Below are positions 45,441 through 57,945 of a stretch of DNA of 64,000 nucleotides, in pieces. Position 1 is the stretch's first letter. The number at the start of each line of letters is the position of its first letter. The notes under the pieces are model-generated. The model was not told the DNA's origin and did no database searches. It saw only the letters and a program-made list of their open reading frames with translations. The translations under genes were made by a program, and so were the position numbers. The DNA is from Atriophallophorus winterbourni (Eukaryota > Platyhelminthes > Trematoda > Plagiorchiida > Microphallidae), in assembly GCA_013407085.1 (NCBI GenBank), contig JACCGJ010000614.1:20804-84803 (forward strand), read 5' to 3'.

Positions 45441-45615
45441 TAATCATATAAAACGTTTTGCAATAATCCTGAAATGGCCGGGATATCCTCAACAGTATCG
45501 AAACTTTCGTTAGACGCATACTTTCAATCAACTTCTTCTTCTTGATAGACGAGAGGGTCAAATCCTTGTAAGCCGCATCTCTTTATATCAACAACATAGT
45601 CCAAGAGAGCCTGGA

Positions 45616-45965
45616 TTGAAGAAATCCTGCCCAGTGTTGTGCAGCTTCGCTGTGATTACATGCAGTACATTATCCACTAGTTGCTTAAATTGGTTTACAG
45701 ATCTTGCTGCAATGACCTCTTCCGGAAGCGCCTTCCACAAGTTAACAATTCTTGTTGAGAGCGTGAATCATAGTGTAAGGCGTAGTGTCCTTCGCTTTTG
45801 AAGCTCTACGGCATGGCCACGGGTTCTTGAGCCCGTCACGAGGGGAAAACTCGCGCAGTTCGTCACCATAAGCTCCCAGTAATATGCGACGAGTTAGCAG
45901 CACGTCGTCGCGCACACGCCGAATACTGAGCGACATGAGGTTGAGGCAGTTAACTCTTTCCACAT
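45616..45965 (-). mobile_element. LINE C-terminal fragment (same family as 57946-59345)
   Basis: Minus-strand LNLMSLSIRRVRDDVLLTRRILLGAYGDELREFS is closely matched by the + strand element near 59085-59190. It ends near 45616 in the LLTCGRRFRKR block. Confidence 0.8.
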
Positions 45966-45966
45966 A

Positions 45967-46033
45967 TGGTATGGTATGGTATGAAAGCACAAGCCTGATC
46001 CAGGCAAAGTGCAGCACAGTCAAAGACTGCACA
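45967..46033 (-). repeat. SINE-like repeat, 3' end only
   Basis: On + it reads (ATGGT)n then gaaagcacaagcctgatcca, i.e. a minus-strand tail (ACCAT)n. It abuts the LINE fragment on its left. Confidence 0.83.
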
Positions 46034-47290
46034 TAAGGAATTGATTTCAATCCTTATAGTATTTTCTTCGCCTTTGTACTTTTTTGCTTCTTCTGGTTTA
46101 ATTCCATGGGTTTAGGAATATCGCGAATAAAGACGGGTACCTAAAACTTTTAAGGGAAGGTTTTAGTATCAGAAATGAAATCAACCATGGGAGCCAAACT
46201 TATTGAACAAAAATGTTGAAATAAAGACAATTTAAATTTTGTGGACGTTCGAAGAGGTCATAAAACGATTAATTTAAACACCGGACAATAGTTCAAACGC
46301 TCAACAGTTTTATCACGGCATAAGATGATGAGAGCTTGTACAAACAGTGAAGAAAATAATGTTTGACGTCTTAAGGTCTGCAATTTGTAATTTCACTTTC
46401 TTTTTTAAATATATTTCCATTCCTATCGATGCTTATTTTAATCAATATATTACACAAAATTATTTATCCGCGCGCGTTTTTGTTCCAATACTTTCGCTGA
46501 TGCTTCGTTGTTGTGTGGTTGTTAATTTAGACGCTTAACGGTTAGATTAACGTGTCGCTGCATTTTTCAGCTTTGTGAATTCTCGTTTCCGATCAGCCAG
46601 ACGCACCGGAGTTCGTAGTTGGAAATATTCTTGTGTGTGGATAATTACATTGGTCATTAAATATTCAATAGCCGTGATTTCGTTCATTTGTCTATTTTAA
46701 CTGTAATATTTTTGTTATATTTTATCACTTATCCGCCACAATCCTTATAGCGCGCAACATTCGTGTTTATCTTGCTTTGTGAATGGATTTTGTGGCATTT
46801 GGACTGGTTGGGTGTTAACCCGTGACATAGAAACCCACCTAATCATCTAGAACAGTGTCAGTTGAAACCGCGTGAATTCGGAATTCCGATACTAAGATCA
46901 GAAAAAGCAAAAAACGTGTTAAGTGTTCACGGGATTTTACGAAAATGCAAATGGCACAGAAAAATAACTAACCGATTCCACTAGATAGTGAGTTTGAAAA
47001 AATTTAATTTTCGTTGAGAATACATTGAAAATTGTGTTTATATGATACATGTGTCTTGAGAGTAGGGGATCTCATGGAGTATGGAAAGACTACTAAGATT
47101 ACATGAAAATTACCCGATATGAAATATATGGTCCTATCTTCGTTTTCAATGTGGTTTACACAGATTTTCCAACCAATGTTACTATTGATAAGTTATTTTC
47201 TACTTCCAGTCATTAAATTATTGCAACTCAATTCGAAATTTAAATTATTGTGACCGCTATTAAAAATGCTGGTCATTCGTTCAAGCTAGA
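46034..47290. other. AT-rich, nothing recognised
   Basis: No supported frame or repeat core. Confidence 0.4.
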
Positions 47291-47745
47291 TTATGTGATA
47301 TTTTGAGTGAAGACAAGGTCAAGAGTGTTGTTCTTACGCTTAGGTTTATGAACAAACTGTGTATAACCTAATAGTTTCATAGTATTTGGAAAAGAAATGA
47401 ATCTTATATCGGTACTTTCTACCAGGATAAGGTGTTCAAGTGGGTGAGCCACTTTATGTCGAATGTTGAATGGCAGAATCAGGTCACCACTGACACGACG
47501 GTATGAAAAGACAAATAAGTTCAGAGTTTCAATACTCACCTCGTCGGGCCTTTTTATTGCTTGGTCGCAAGTTTTGTACAGCGGTGTCGTACACGTTGAA
47601 GCACGAACATGTCCTTTTGTAACGCTGGGGAACATGCTTGAACAGCGTACTCCAAAGTTGGCCGGATATAAGTATAAATTATCCGTGCGAGTAAATGCTT
47701 TTTTGAACTGTGATGATTGTTTGAATAACAATCAATACTAATCAA
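47291..47745 (-). mobile_element. Chimeric LINE relic: RT C-terminus joined to another LINE's endonuclease end
   Basis: From 47745 down the sequence reads YIRPTLEYAVQACSPALQKDM and LNLFVFSYRRVSGDLILPFNI (RT C-terminus). It then passes into MKLLGYTQFVHKPKRKNNTLDLVF, which matches the endonuclease segment of the element at 60878-63567 (LIGYKQFIDRPTRKDNILDLVF). The order is impossible within one element. Confidence 0.75.
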
Positions 47746-47903
47746 TAATTCTATAATTCAAATTCTCGTTGTTGAAGTTACATTAATTAATACATACTGT
47801 GATTCAAGTGAGCATGATTTGTGCTCACCTACATTCTTGGTTTGCTTATTCAATTCAATACAATTCAATTTTATCACATTTTGAGCCCGAACAGCAATTC
47901 TTC

Positions 47904-48640
47904 ATGGCGAATTCAATTTTGGAACCTCTCGATATAAATGCAAATGCTCGAGAAATTGAAGACTACTTTGAAAGATTCGAAATTTGGTGTATGACAAGGC
48001 CGAAATCAGAAAATGGTAAAAAGTCTGTTCATCTTCTAAATCCAATCGGAAAACCTGCTTATAAGTTAATAAAAATTTGTCTTATCCGGATTCGCCCTTT
48101 CTCGTTCCATACGAAACGCTGAAGGCGCTTTTAATGCAACACGTGAAATCTGTACATTTCGAAGCAACCGAACTTGCGAAATTTCATTCCATGGTGCGTC
48201 AGTCCAATCAAGGATTTCGCGAATTTTATCTGCAGTTGTTAATTCAGGCAGCGAAATGCGGCTTCGTTGACTTGTTAGAAATGCAATTGAAAGATCGCCT
48301 GATCGCTGGAATAAATGACAGTGTTTTCCAAAATGAGCTTTCGAAACTTCCAAAACCCTCATTCTAAAATGCTAGAGCTCATTGTGAACAGTATCAAGAT
48401 GCTCGTGTGGCCACGACAGATTTGTCGCCAGCCGGAATTTCCGTCATGTTCAATACACATAAACGTGAATGAGCTAAGAATGCTATAGCAGGTCAACAGC
48501 TAAGGTAGCAACCGAATCATCGACGTGCTACTGATAACCATTCGAACTCAATCAAAATTGGGAAATGTGCGTCATGCGGCAGACTGCACTCACGCCACAC
48601 TTGCCGATTCCGTCAAGCCAGATGTCACAAGTAACCCAGC
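47904..48640 (+). mobile_element. Ty3/gypsy Gag relic (third element)
   Basis: The frame from ATG 47904 (LEPLDINANAREIEDYFERFEIW) shifts near 48075 to PYETLKALLMQHVKS...FREFYLQLLIQAAKCGF, ending at 48365. A zinc knuckle CASCGRLHSRHTC follows near 48570-48608 after stops. The capsid style is that of gypsy Gag. No LTR, protease or RT could be found downstream. Confidence 0.72.
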
Positions 48641-50699
48641 AAACGTAGCTTTTTACAGACTTGCTTTTTGCGCGTAACACCAATGATTGTTCACGAACAA
48701 AAGAGATTACCTGCAATAATGCATTATCTTAGATTGACGGAACGGCTTACAAGTGAATTGCGTTTGGTCTAAATTGGTGACATCAATTTTTGTGTTATAG
48801 AAAGATCTGTTGTTTACAAAACGACCTTTCGATCGTAGATACAATCGACTGCTCATTATGCTCTATTGATCATGATTTGTAGGATTCTGACAATTCCCAT
48901 GATGGTCACGTCCAACTTTAACGAGAAGTAGATAACTTAGTCGAAGAACCAATTCGTTGATTGTTAGATATAAATAAGAAGTCCGTTTTCCAGCACCCAT
49001 CTACGTTTAGGATTTTTGCCGCGTATTCATTTATATTTAGAATGTAAAATTTCCATATCATATCTTCAATCTGAAGATCAACGTTATTCATCCAAAATAG
49101 TGTAGAAAAAGTTTAGGAAGATAATGCACGGCTTAAATTATCTCGCACACCTGATATGAAAGATGTGTGCTAAATCTATCTGTTTTATTGCTTCAGGCAA
49201 AAATTGGTAATTGCTTTTGATCCGCAACATTCTTGAAATTTAATATTCTGAATAATTTCTCTCGTTCTTTGGACTTGTATGTGAGGTAATAAATCGTATG
49301 CAGGAACTTTAGTTGCTTAATTCAGAGAGTGCTGGCTAAACATATGCATGCTAAAATTTGAAATCATTTGATCAAAAGAACTCGTGTATATTCAATCAGA
49401 ATCGGTCATATACTCGTTGCTCAATGGTCAGGTTTTCATTTCCAGTCCATAGTTGTAGCCTAATAATGACCATTGTTCTAATTTCGAGCAATCAGGTTGC
49501 TTTTAGACAGATTTATAAAAATATTCAGTGAGTAGGTTCACAGTGGCTATAATTCACACAAACTACTTTCTGGTTATTAATTAAAAAACCCTGAATTTGA
49601 AAAGCAGACATTTTTACGTTGACGCAGGGAACAATAAGGATACTGTAAATCTTACGATGTATCAAACATCCAGGCAAAATGACTGAATATAATAGACAAA
49701 TGACAATGGTCCTGGCAGTAATAGGGTACCATAAATAAATACTGTTAATAAAATAGCTACACCCTGAAAGCTTAATGTAATGTCTATAGTCGAATGCTCA
49801 ACGTTTGTCCAATGAATAGAGTAAAATACATGAATATAAAAATGATACACATAGAAAATTACTTCTGTTAATTGAACCATGTATAAATTAAAGCGAACAA
49901 TCATGTTTTGAAATGATTTAACTTCCGAACATTTGCTTACGTAAAGTGGTGGTATCGGTCTAAAACCGGTCAACCTATTCAGGGCTAAAGAACATACGGT
50001 GCCAACTTTCTATCACAAGATACACTCTGGTTTCGTCTTAAGCAAGATGCACAAACTGACTCATTCTTGACATAGTCTACTGCCAATCAGTTTCTACGAA
50101 TGCTAAAATCCAGCATTCGTCAAATAAAATCTGAGCTCCTGATCACAAGTCATTGGGGACTAAAATGCTGTTATTTTCTTGCCAGACTAAATAAAACTCT
50201 GCACATTTCATCATAATTTATGCGAATTATTGAACAATCTTACACTGCATTATCGTGTGTTTGACATTACTCACAAAATGCAGAACTAAACTGCTATTTG
50301 TTATAAATTTAGTCATCACTTTTAAAGCGATTGATGTTTGAGGCATTGACTAGTTCACTATGCACGGTCAGTAAGATCATCTGGAGTTGAAGTTCAAATA
50401 TAAGTTCATTGGAAAACAGCTAGATAAGTACATAAAATCCCTCGAAAAAATTATTTGAGCTGCATGAAAACGCGTGGGTTTGCAGATATAGCAAAAACTC
50501 GACAAGGTCGCTGGCTGCTCGAATTCGGTACGTGATCACAATTCACTGATTACATTTACGCTGCTTATATTCATCATATTCTCTTTACATATTTTACCTC
50601 AATTCCATTGAAATATATATCTGTTGAATCTATTAAATATTTCCGGTGAAATAATACACTCGAAAACCTTATTATCTTCTCGTATTAAGCTACGTAAAT
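48641..50699. other. AT-rich, nothing recognised
   Basis: About 2 kb with only short unsupported frames. It may be decayed sequence of the flanking elements. Confidence 0.4.
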
Positions 50700-51140
50700 T
50701 ATCTACTGGCCCTCAGGCCTCAACCTGATGGAATAAATAACTCACGCCTAGTGGACAGGAAAACGGTTCAATTTCAGGAAAGATCAATCTATTTAGAACA
50801 ATTAAAATAAAAATGTTTGGAACACCAACAACAGAGATTCTTTACACATCCTCGATGGACCTTATCCGTAAAACATCAGTGCTGCTGGGATCATTCATTG
50901 ACTTTTACTCGCAATACCTGTTGTTTTATACTATATCAGATGACGCAAAGATTATCAGAAAGCAACTGGTAAATATTGTCACCTTTATATTTATTGAACG
51001 TTAAATTCCGCTGAAGAAATGACCTTGAAAATTGTTTTGCAAATGTACATAATACAACCTGATTGTACAAACATTTTCGAAATTATTAATCATGTTCAGC
51101 ATGCCTTGGATTTATTTATTTATTTATTTAATCAAATGAT
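50700..51140 (+). mobile_element. LINE 3' UTR fragment with (TTTA)n tail
   Basis: Matches, in opposite orientation, the 3' UTR of the element at 60878-63567 (shared pieces include caggaaagatcaatctattt and catgccttggattt). It ends in (TTTA)n at about 51114-51131. Only non-coding 3' sequence is present. Confidence 0.78.
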
Positions 51141-51334
51141 GGGGACTTTGGGCTGCACTCAGAGTAAACCTAAAGGAAATCGTGTTTCCATTGAACAGCG
51201 TTCTAACGACTAACGAAGTACACACATAGTCGCTTACAAAATTGATCACAAAGAGGAACTGCTCCTGTGTTGAACACAGAAATGCCAGATTTGATGAATT
51301 TTGAAAATTACTGTTTTATTTTATATACTTGTTG

Positions 51335-51405
51335 ATAAAAAATTGATCATACATTACATAACATGGTTTATCCAAGAATATACATTATTTTTATTATTAC
51401 AAAAT
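51335..51405 (+). mobile_element. Short 3' end of the same LINE family
   Basis: ttgatcatacattac ... tatccaagaatatacattat matches the last ~60 bp of the family 3' UTR. A similar scrap lies at 55005-55075. Confidence 0.5.
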
Positions 51406-51409
51406 AGTT

Positions 51410-52480
51410 TGAGGATTATGGATTTACGTTAACGCTCGCATAAAGTGAGGCAATTAAGAAAACCCAAATTGCTATAATGAGTTATCGATGTTTGATCTTG
51501 CGTTCAAACAGATGGGATCTCAGTTTTAACTGAGGTTTATCAACTTTATTCTCATTGTAAACTGTTCTGAACTCAGTAGGTTTTGTTATAAAAATAAGTT
51601 TAAAGTAAATCACAGGACGATGAATTCCATAGAGTAAAAATATAAAAACATTTAAGAATTAATTAAGCCAGTCAAACGTCGCATGGTTTATCATGTATTC
51701 ATCGAGCTTTGAATTAAATACCTTAACTAATCTCTGACATATTGTCCACTATCACCACGTGCCCCGCAAATTTCTATGCCGAAATTAGTATTTCTTATTG
51801 TTTACATGAAAGAGGTACGGTAGATACACGTGCACGTTGGTTCCCTTTGCAACTATATTAGATTTTTGATAGAATATACTGCGGTTTGTTTACAGCTACA
51901 AAGTTATTATAATGCTCTCAATGAACGTTCAGCGGGAAAAAGGTACCACTCAGTTTTGACAAATGCAGTAATTTGCAAATTAGCAAGACATTTCAATACA
52001 CATATCACATTGGCCAAAAAGTTTCTGGCTTATTTAAATCGGAATATGATTTAGAATATGGATATGTGACAGCCTAATCTACAACCTGCAAAAATTTTAA
52101 TCGGTTTTCTAAATAATTAAGCCAGTTGTGCTTGGATGGATGTGATCCCAACTTGTAATAAACTAAAAAGCTTTATTAAAAAATGAATGCATGCTATGCA
52201 GATGAGTATACATGACTGCAGCTCGATAATGGCTTGTGTAATCCTAAATCAGCTGTTAAATGCCCGTTAAATTAAGCTCTACAAAAATTTTCGAATTAAT
52301 CCGTATAAAGGCATAGAAATTTAGCAGAGGTAAATATTCAAAGCACAGGTTGTGCTAGATTTTTTAAATTGTGTTCGCTAAGCTTTCTGATACTGTAATT
52401 AGTGGGTGTGATCAATTATCTTGATCTCCCCTGTCTAGCTTAGAGAACTCAGGATTTTTGTAGAAAATGCCATTTAAACC
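51410..52480. other. AT-rich, nothing recognised
   Basis: No supported feature. Confidence 0.4.
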
Positions 52481-52504
52481 CGAAAACTGTTCGTACCGAC
52501 ACCC

Positions 52505-52550
52505 TTGGCCTGAGGAAGCTTCTGTGTTTAGAAGCGGAACGTTACCAAAA
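52505..52550 (+). ncRNA. Possible hammerhead-like motif (degenerate)
   Basis: CTGAGGA, then a perfect 6-bp stem GCTTCT/AGAAGC, then CGGAACGTT. This matches the hammerhead core CTGANGA-stem II-GAAA with one change (GGAA for GAAA) and a minimal stem III AC/GT, as described for Penelope-like elements. Outer TTGG/CCAA pairing is weak. No PLE reverse transcriptase was found nearby. Confidence 0.3.
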
Positions 52551-52589
52551 TGTTGCTATAACCGATTCATTGCAAACTTTGTTCTCAAG

Positions 52590-52672
52590 GAAATAAAAAT
52601 TCTACAGAGATTGTATTAGGATCTGTAATTCTTATTTCTGTAGAATCTTGAATAATAAAATATAGAATATAT
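52590..52672 (-). mobile_element. Inverted 5' segment of LINE (twin-priming product)
   Basis: In reverse complement it encodes FIIQDS-TEIRITDPNTI, matching the N-terminal part of the RT protein at 61454-63172. It lies head-on against the sense segment that begins at 52674. Confidence 0.7.
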
Positions 52673-52673
52673 A

Positions 52674-54330
52674 GAATATCTAGATCACATAACCAGTTCA
52701 CTAGACCAAGGATTATCAGTGATTATTGTATTCCTAGACATAAGCAAGGCTTTCGATCGGGTTCCACATACGCTACTCCTTTTAAAGTTATCATATTTAG
52801 GTATTCATGGGCCTTTATTAAGCTGGTTTCATTCTTTTCTGTCTGATCGCACCTTTTCAGTTAGCGTTAACGGTGTTACTTCACCTAATCAGCCGATTCC
52901 AAGTGGCGTAATTCAGGGCAGCGTTCTAGGCCCCCTTCTTTTTCTCATTTATGTTAATGATCTGCAAAGTGTTGTGAACCACTCTAAACTCTTTATCTTC
53001 GCTGATGACATAAAAGTCGTCCTATCATTTCCACCTAATGAAATGTCACAAACTCTGATATCCCTTAACACTGATCTAGCATCTCTATCAAGCTGGGGCG
53101 CACAATGGGGATTAGAATTTCCGGCTCCTAAGACACACTATATGGGATTACGCTGCTTAATCCCCTGTGACACACTAACATTAAATGGATCAACCATAAC
53201 TCCTTCTACAGACTTAGTGATCTCGGTTTAAGATCCCTCTTCTCTGAATTTTAATGAGCAAGCAAGACATCTCCTCACGAGAGCACGACAAAACTTTGGT
53301 TTAATTAACCATAAATTCATCTTACGTGAAAGTAAAATTGCATTATATAAAATGAAGGTCCTGCCAATTCTTGATTATTGTAATATCATATATTCCCACA
53401 TGGGGAGGCATGATTCTTTTCTCTTAGAGAGACTTCAACGTAATTTTACCAAAATAACTTTGGGTTATTCTAACCCTCTGCCTTATCATGAAAGGTGTAA
53501 TTTGCTGAGTGTCGAACCACTATGGCTACGCAGAATTCGCCTGAATATGCTTCTTTTCTTTCGAATCATTACTCAACAGCGAGTTAAGCTTCAATCCGGC
53601 ATGCTATTTCGCGATTATATTCAATATGATCTGCGTAATCAAACAAGGCTATTGAATATGCCTTTCTCTCGCTCTAAAGTTAGTCGTAACTTCTTCTTAA
53701 TTAGATATGCACAACTTTGGAATTCTCTTCCTCTTCATTTCCGTATATGCACATCTACAGGAAAATTTAAAACGCTTGTAGAAACTCTTTCCGTTCACTC
53801 ACTATCCCAAATCCTTAAGATAAACTCTTCTCTAGATATTCTATACTCTCATGGTATCCCAGGTTTCTAATCCCACATCTTTCTCCACACATTAGTATAT
53901 CATGATGTCTTATGGTATTCTCTGAATAACTGGCCATTCAAGTGTCAGGTTACCGGACCCTTAGATATCTTGTTACACATCTTCATCGTAACCGTGCGTT
54001 TTATAATCATTTTTACCATATAACCATATCCTTAACCATTATCTGCTTATATATCTGCATATATTAGTATATCATGAGGTCAGATAGTATTCTCTGGATA
54101 ACTGGCCATTCAAGTGTCAGGTTACCGGACCCTAGAAATGCTTTTACACAAATTAATCTCAACATTGCCTTCGATAACATTTTCTATACACCATTATGTA
54201 TATAACTGTCTTTTATTTCTCACAAGGCCTAGAAATGTCTCATTTTTTATCTTAACGTGCAAAATATTAAAAATCTACCAAAAAAAATGAAAAAAACGTA
54301 AAAAAAACTAAAAAAACATTATGTTTTTTT
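52674..54330 (+). mobile_element. LINE RT, sense segment, nearly open
   Basis: Begins in the residues just before motif A and continues: FLDISKAFDRVPH, SGVIQGSVLGPLLF, IFADDIKVV (catalytic FADD intact). One stop near 53229 separates it from the second open part (53352-53870), which carries LDYCNIIYSHM, LLERLQRNFTK, EPLWLRRIRLNMLLFFRI and LWNSLPLHFR. The 3' UTR holds a 70-bp direct repeat (53892-53961, 54064-54133) and ends A-rich near 54285-54320. Same group as the element at 60878-63567. Confidence 0.88.
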
Positions 54331-54380
54331 TAAATGTACATTCTTATTTCTTAAATGATGTACTATTTTACTTTGATGAC

Positions 54381-54402
54381 CTCTCACCGTGCTGGTGAAG
54401 AG
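54381..54402 (+). repeat. LINE 3' UTR hairpin (isolated fragment)
   Basis: CTCTCACC-GTGCT-GGTGAAGAG, the same hairpin as in the 3' UTRs at 969, 1899, 45114, 57751 and 59706. Here it is attached to only a short LINE-like remnant. Confidence 0.7.
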
Positions 54403-55004
54403 AAAATCTTTCATTATATTCCAGTGTCTTCGAATAACGAACCATCACTGTAATTGGCTCGAAATCTATCCGCCCGAAATTTGTTCCGTATGCGATTCAT
54501 TCTCCTGCAGATAACGAAAATCCGGCTGGTGAACAAATTTTGGTTCGATTGGTCGACAATTCTTCAAGAGTATTGGAGCACAGCACCCTACTGCCTCCTC
54601 CCTGCCATTAGCCACACCCTCTCTCATCCCCCACAATCTCTTAGATTTTCCTATTCCGATGGATTTATGTTCCCTTCTCAATCTTCTTTTACAAACTTTT
54701 CGTAAAAGCATGAATTTATTCATATATGATTTATTTATCAATTTTTCATGACAACTTCATTACAATTCGCACCACTTTTTCCATAATTACCTTCCATTTC
54801 TGTTCTCCATTTGTTTCTTGCATCCTTGCCATTCGTAAATCTTGATATATTTTAAATGAAATTTCATTTTTATTAGGCATTGATAATTTTTTCTTACCTA
54901 CTGTATATTAATTTCCCTTATTGAACGGAGAAAAATGTCTAAAAATCCTGCTCACTTCGGTCACTTGCGCTGTACTATTTTCGTTTGCTGTTCAAATTTT
55001 GATA
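54403..55004. other. Nothing recognised
   Basis: No supported frame. A LINE 3' scrap begins at 55005. Confidence 0.4.
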
Positions 55005-55094
55005 AACTGATCATGTATTGCATGCCTCGGATATCCAAGAATATATATTATTATCCAAGAATATATATTATTATTAACTAACATCGGTATTTCT

Positions 55095-57945
55095 TACTGT
55101 CGCTAGGAAAAGACTGGCACTTGCATGTGCTTATAGAAGCCCGACTGCTGCATCATTAAACGATCAATTACTGATGGGCACATTGGAAGTACTAATATGG
55201 CAATGCAACGCGTTACTAATTGTTGGAGACTTCAATCTCCCGGACATTGATTGGCGTACCAAAATTTCCTCATCAGAGTCACCTGACTCGCAATATCTGG
55301 ACTGGTTTCATGTCGGGGCCTTTTATCAGCATGTCAGGGAACCTACAATGTTTCGGTCAGGACATACTCCGTCTCACGAAAGAGGTATTTATGTTATCAA
55401 ATACCTTTCGCCACCAGGCAAAAGCGATCACGCTGTAATTCATCTTGAATTTAGTGCATCCTAGTCACCAAATGAAGATGTCCCGCAACTTTGGTCGAAC
55501 AGAGATCGTCCAACTACAAACTCAATCAATGAATCTAAGTTGAGAACCAGACGAATTATAACCTAGTGAAGAATTCAGGTGGAATATTAAGAAAAAGCAC
55601 CTTTTACAACAACAGGGAAGTTTTGTTCCTCTACAACCTGTGAGAACGTGAGCAAAACCCCCTGGTGGAGCGCGTCTATTCGCAAGAATATTAGATGTCT
55701 TGAGCGTAGCTAGAGGGCTTACAAATTTTTGGGAACTCACAGAACTAGACTGCAGTACATACAGACCAGAAATTCAGCTGTTGCGCTACAAAGGAAAGCT
55801 AAAGGGGACTTCGAATCCCGACTTGCCAAAAAAGCAAAGATTAACTTGAAAGCTTTTTATAGCTATGTTCAATCCAAGCTATCTTTTAAAGAAGAAAAAA
55901 TAGGTACGTTAGTGCTGGATGATGGCAACAGGGTTTTGACTGCACAGAAGAAAGCCGATGCGTTGCAATCATTCTTCTGCAGTGTTTATGGGCGCGATTC
56001 GGGTAATTGTTAAGAAACTCACGAGTGCAGAGCACCTCTATTTAGCTCGGTGGAGGTTAATCAGGTAATGGTCACCACAGTTCTGTCGCAGCTGGATAAA
56101 ACTAAGGCGACTGCCCCGACGGTATATATCCCGCTATTCTTCAACCGCTAGCGAATATAGTTAGCCTTGCCATCAGAAATATTTTTGAAGCTACCTTACT
56201 CTAAGGTATAATACCGGATGATTGGAAAGAAGCGGCGGTAGTAGCCATATACAAAAAGGGTCTTATTTCGGATGTTAGCAACTACAGGCCGGTAAGCCTG
56301 ACAAGCATTCTTTGCAAGTGATTGGAAGAATCTTTCGGCACAAGGTATGAAAACATTTGGTAGCGAATTCCTTACTATCCGATGCCCAGCACGGATTTTG
56401 GAAAGGAAGGTCTCGCCTAACCAATCTTTTGAGCTTTCTCAATGAAGTTACATTACGCCTCGATGAATGGAGAGTAGTCGAAGTATGCCATCTTGATTTC
56501 CAAAGGCTTTCTACTCAGTGAACCATAGGTACCTTCTGCACAAACTAAGTATGTGTGCATCACGGGTGAACTACATCGATGGTTAGACAGCTTATTAACT
56601 AATCGCACTAACTATAGTAGAATTGCAGGGGTGTGCTCAGAGGAATCAGTGATTCGCAGTGGAGTGCCTCAAGGCTCGGTGCTTGGTCCGCTACTTTTTC
56701 TTATTTTGGTAAACTACCTGGCAGCCTGCTTGAGTTTACACTGCTTCCTGTTTTCTAATGATGTTAAGATCTCAGAAACCGACAGTATAGATACCCTTAT
56801 CTCTGATTTAGAAAAAGTAATAGAGTGGACAAAGACCTGGGACTTGCCACTAAACTTATGGAAGAGCTGCGTTCTGACGACTGATTTAGCGACAACCGAA
56901 GTAGAAGTCGACGAAGTAACTATCAGAATAGCTGCTAATTAGAAAGTGAAGGATCTCGTTATCACTAAAAGAGGAGATTTTCAGTTGGCTACTCAATGTG
57001 CCGAAGCTGCAAACAAGGTTCGCAAAGAATTGTTCAGACTTCGCTCAGTGTTATCATGCCGAAAACCTTCAATCTTCATTTCCTTATACAAAGAAGTCGT
57101 GCGGCCTCAATTGGAATACTGCGTTCAATCATGAGCACCGTACTTAAAAAAGATATAGCATGTCTCGAAAGGGTCAAGCGCCTTGCAACTAGGATGATTG
57201 AGGATCAGGCAGGAAAAACCTATGAGGCAAGACTTAAGGACCTCGGTTTGTTCTCACTAAAGAGACGGCAGCTGCGAGGTGACCTAATAGAAGCCTCCAA
57301 GATGCTAAAGGGTCTTACGGGTGATAATATTACTGAAATCCTTAAAGTTTCCCCTGGAACAGCTACAAGGGAAAATTCTATGAAACTTCTTTAGAGTAGG
57401 CCCAGGAAGTTAGCACGTAAGCACTTTTTCAGCAACCGCGTGGTCAACTTCTGGAACAAGCTCCTTTAGATTGTATAGTAAGCCTCTCAAATGTGTTGAG
57501 CTTTAAAATGGAATTAGACGTTAAATGGTCTATCATATTTCCGCACATTGTTTAATAAAATCTATAAAAAAAACATTGTTAAATTTTCATCATATAGACG
57601 ATAGATATCTGTCTAGGCCTAGGCAACCTGACAACAATTTAGCCCACATGCAGTCTATGACTGTGTTTCACTTCGCCTCGACTGGGCTAGTGATTTCATA
57701 CGCCATACATTGTTCACGACTATTATTGTATTGTTTCCTGAACAGTTGACCTCTCACCGTGCTGGTGAAGAGAAACCCTACCTCACTTTCTGGATATCAG
57801 GAAACAAGTACGTGTGAAAAGTACGAACTGTATACTTAATATCGGAATGCCGGGTTCTCAACCGCATACCGTCGAAGGAAATCTGGGCGCGTGATTGGCT
57901 TTTAGCCACCTCAGCCCTGTGCAACTTGAAATTGAACTTGAACTA
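55095..57945 (+). mobile_element. CR1/Jockey-like LINE, endonuclease to 3' tail, many stops
   Basis: The endonuclease second half shows CAYRSPTAASL, IVGDFNLPDIDW (55215-55250) and SDHAVIHLEF (about 55420-55450). A linker and RT follow: DWKEAAVVAIYKKG, SNYRPVSLTSI, a damaged motif A, SGVPQGSVLGPLLFLI (about 56655-56705), and motif C changed from FADD to FSND (about 56750-56765). The C-terminus is VRKELFRLRSVLSC and VKRLATRM. The 3' UTR has a SINE 3' half (57605-57710), a hairpin (57751-57772), a terminal stem (57897-57907) and a (TTGAAC)-like tail. Inactive. Confidence 0.9.
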
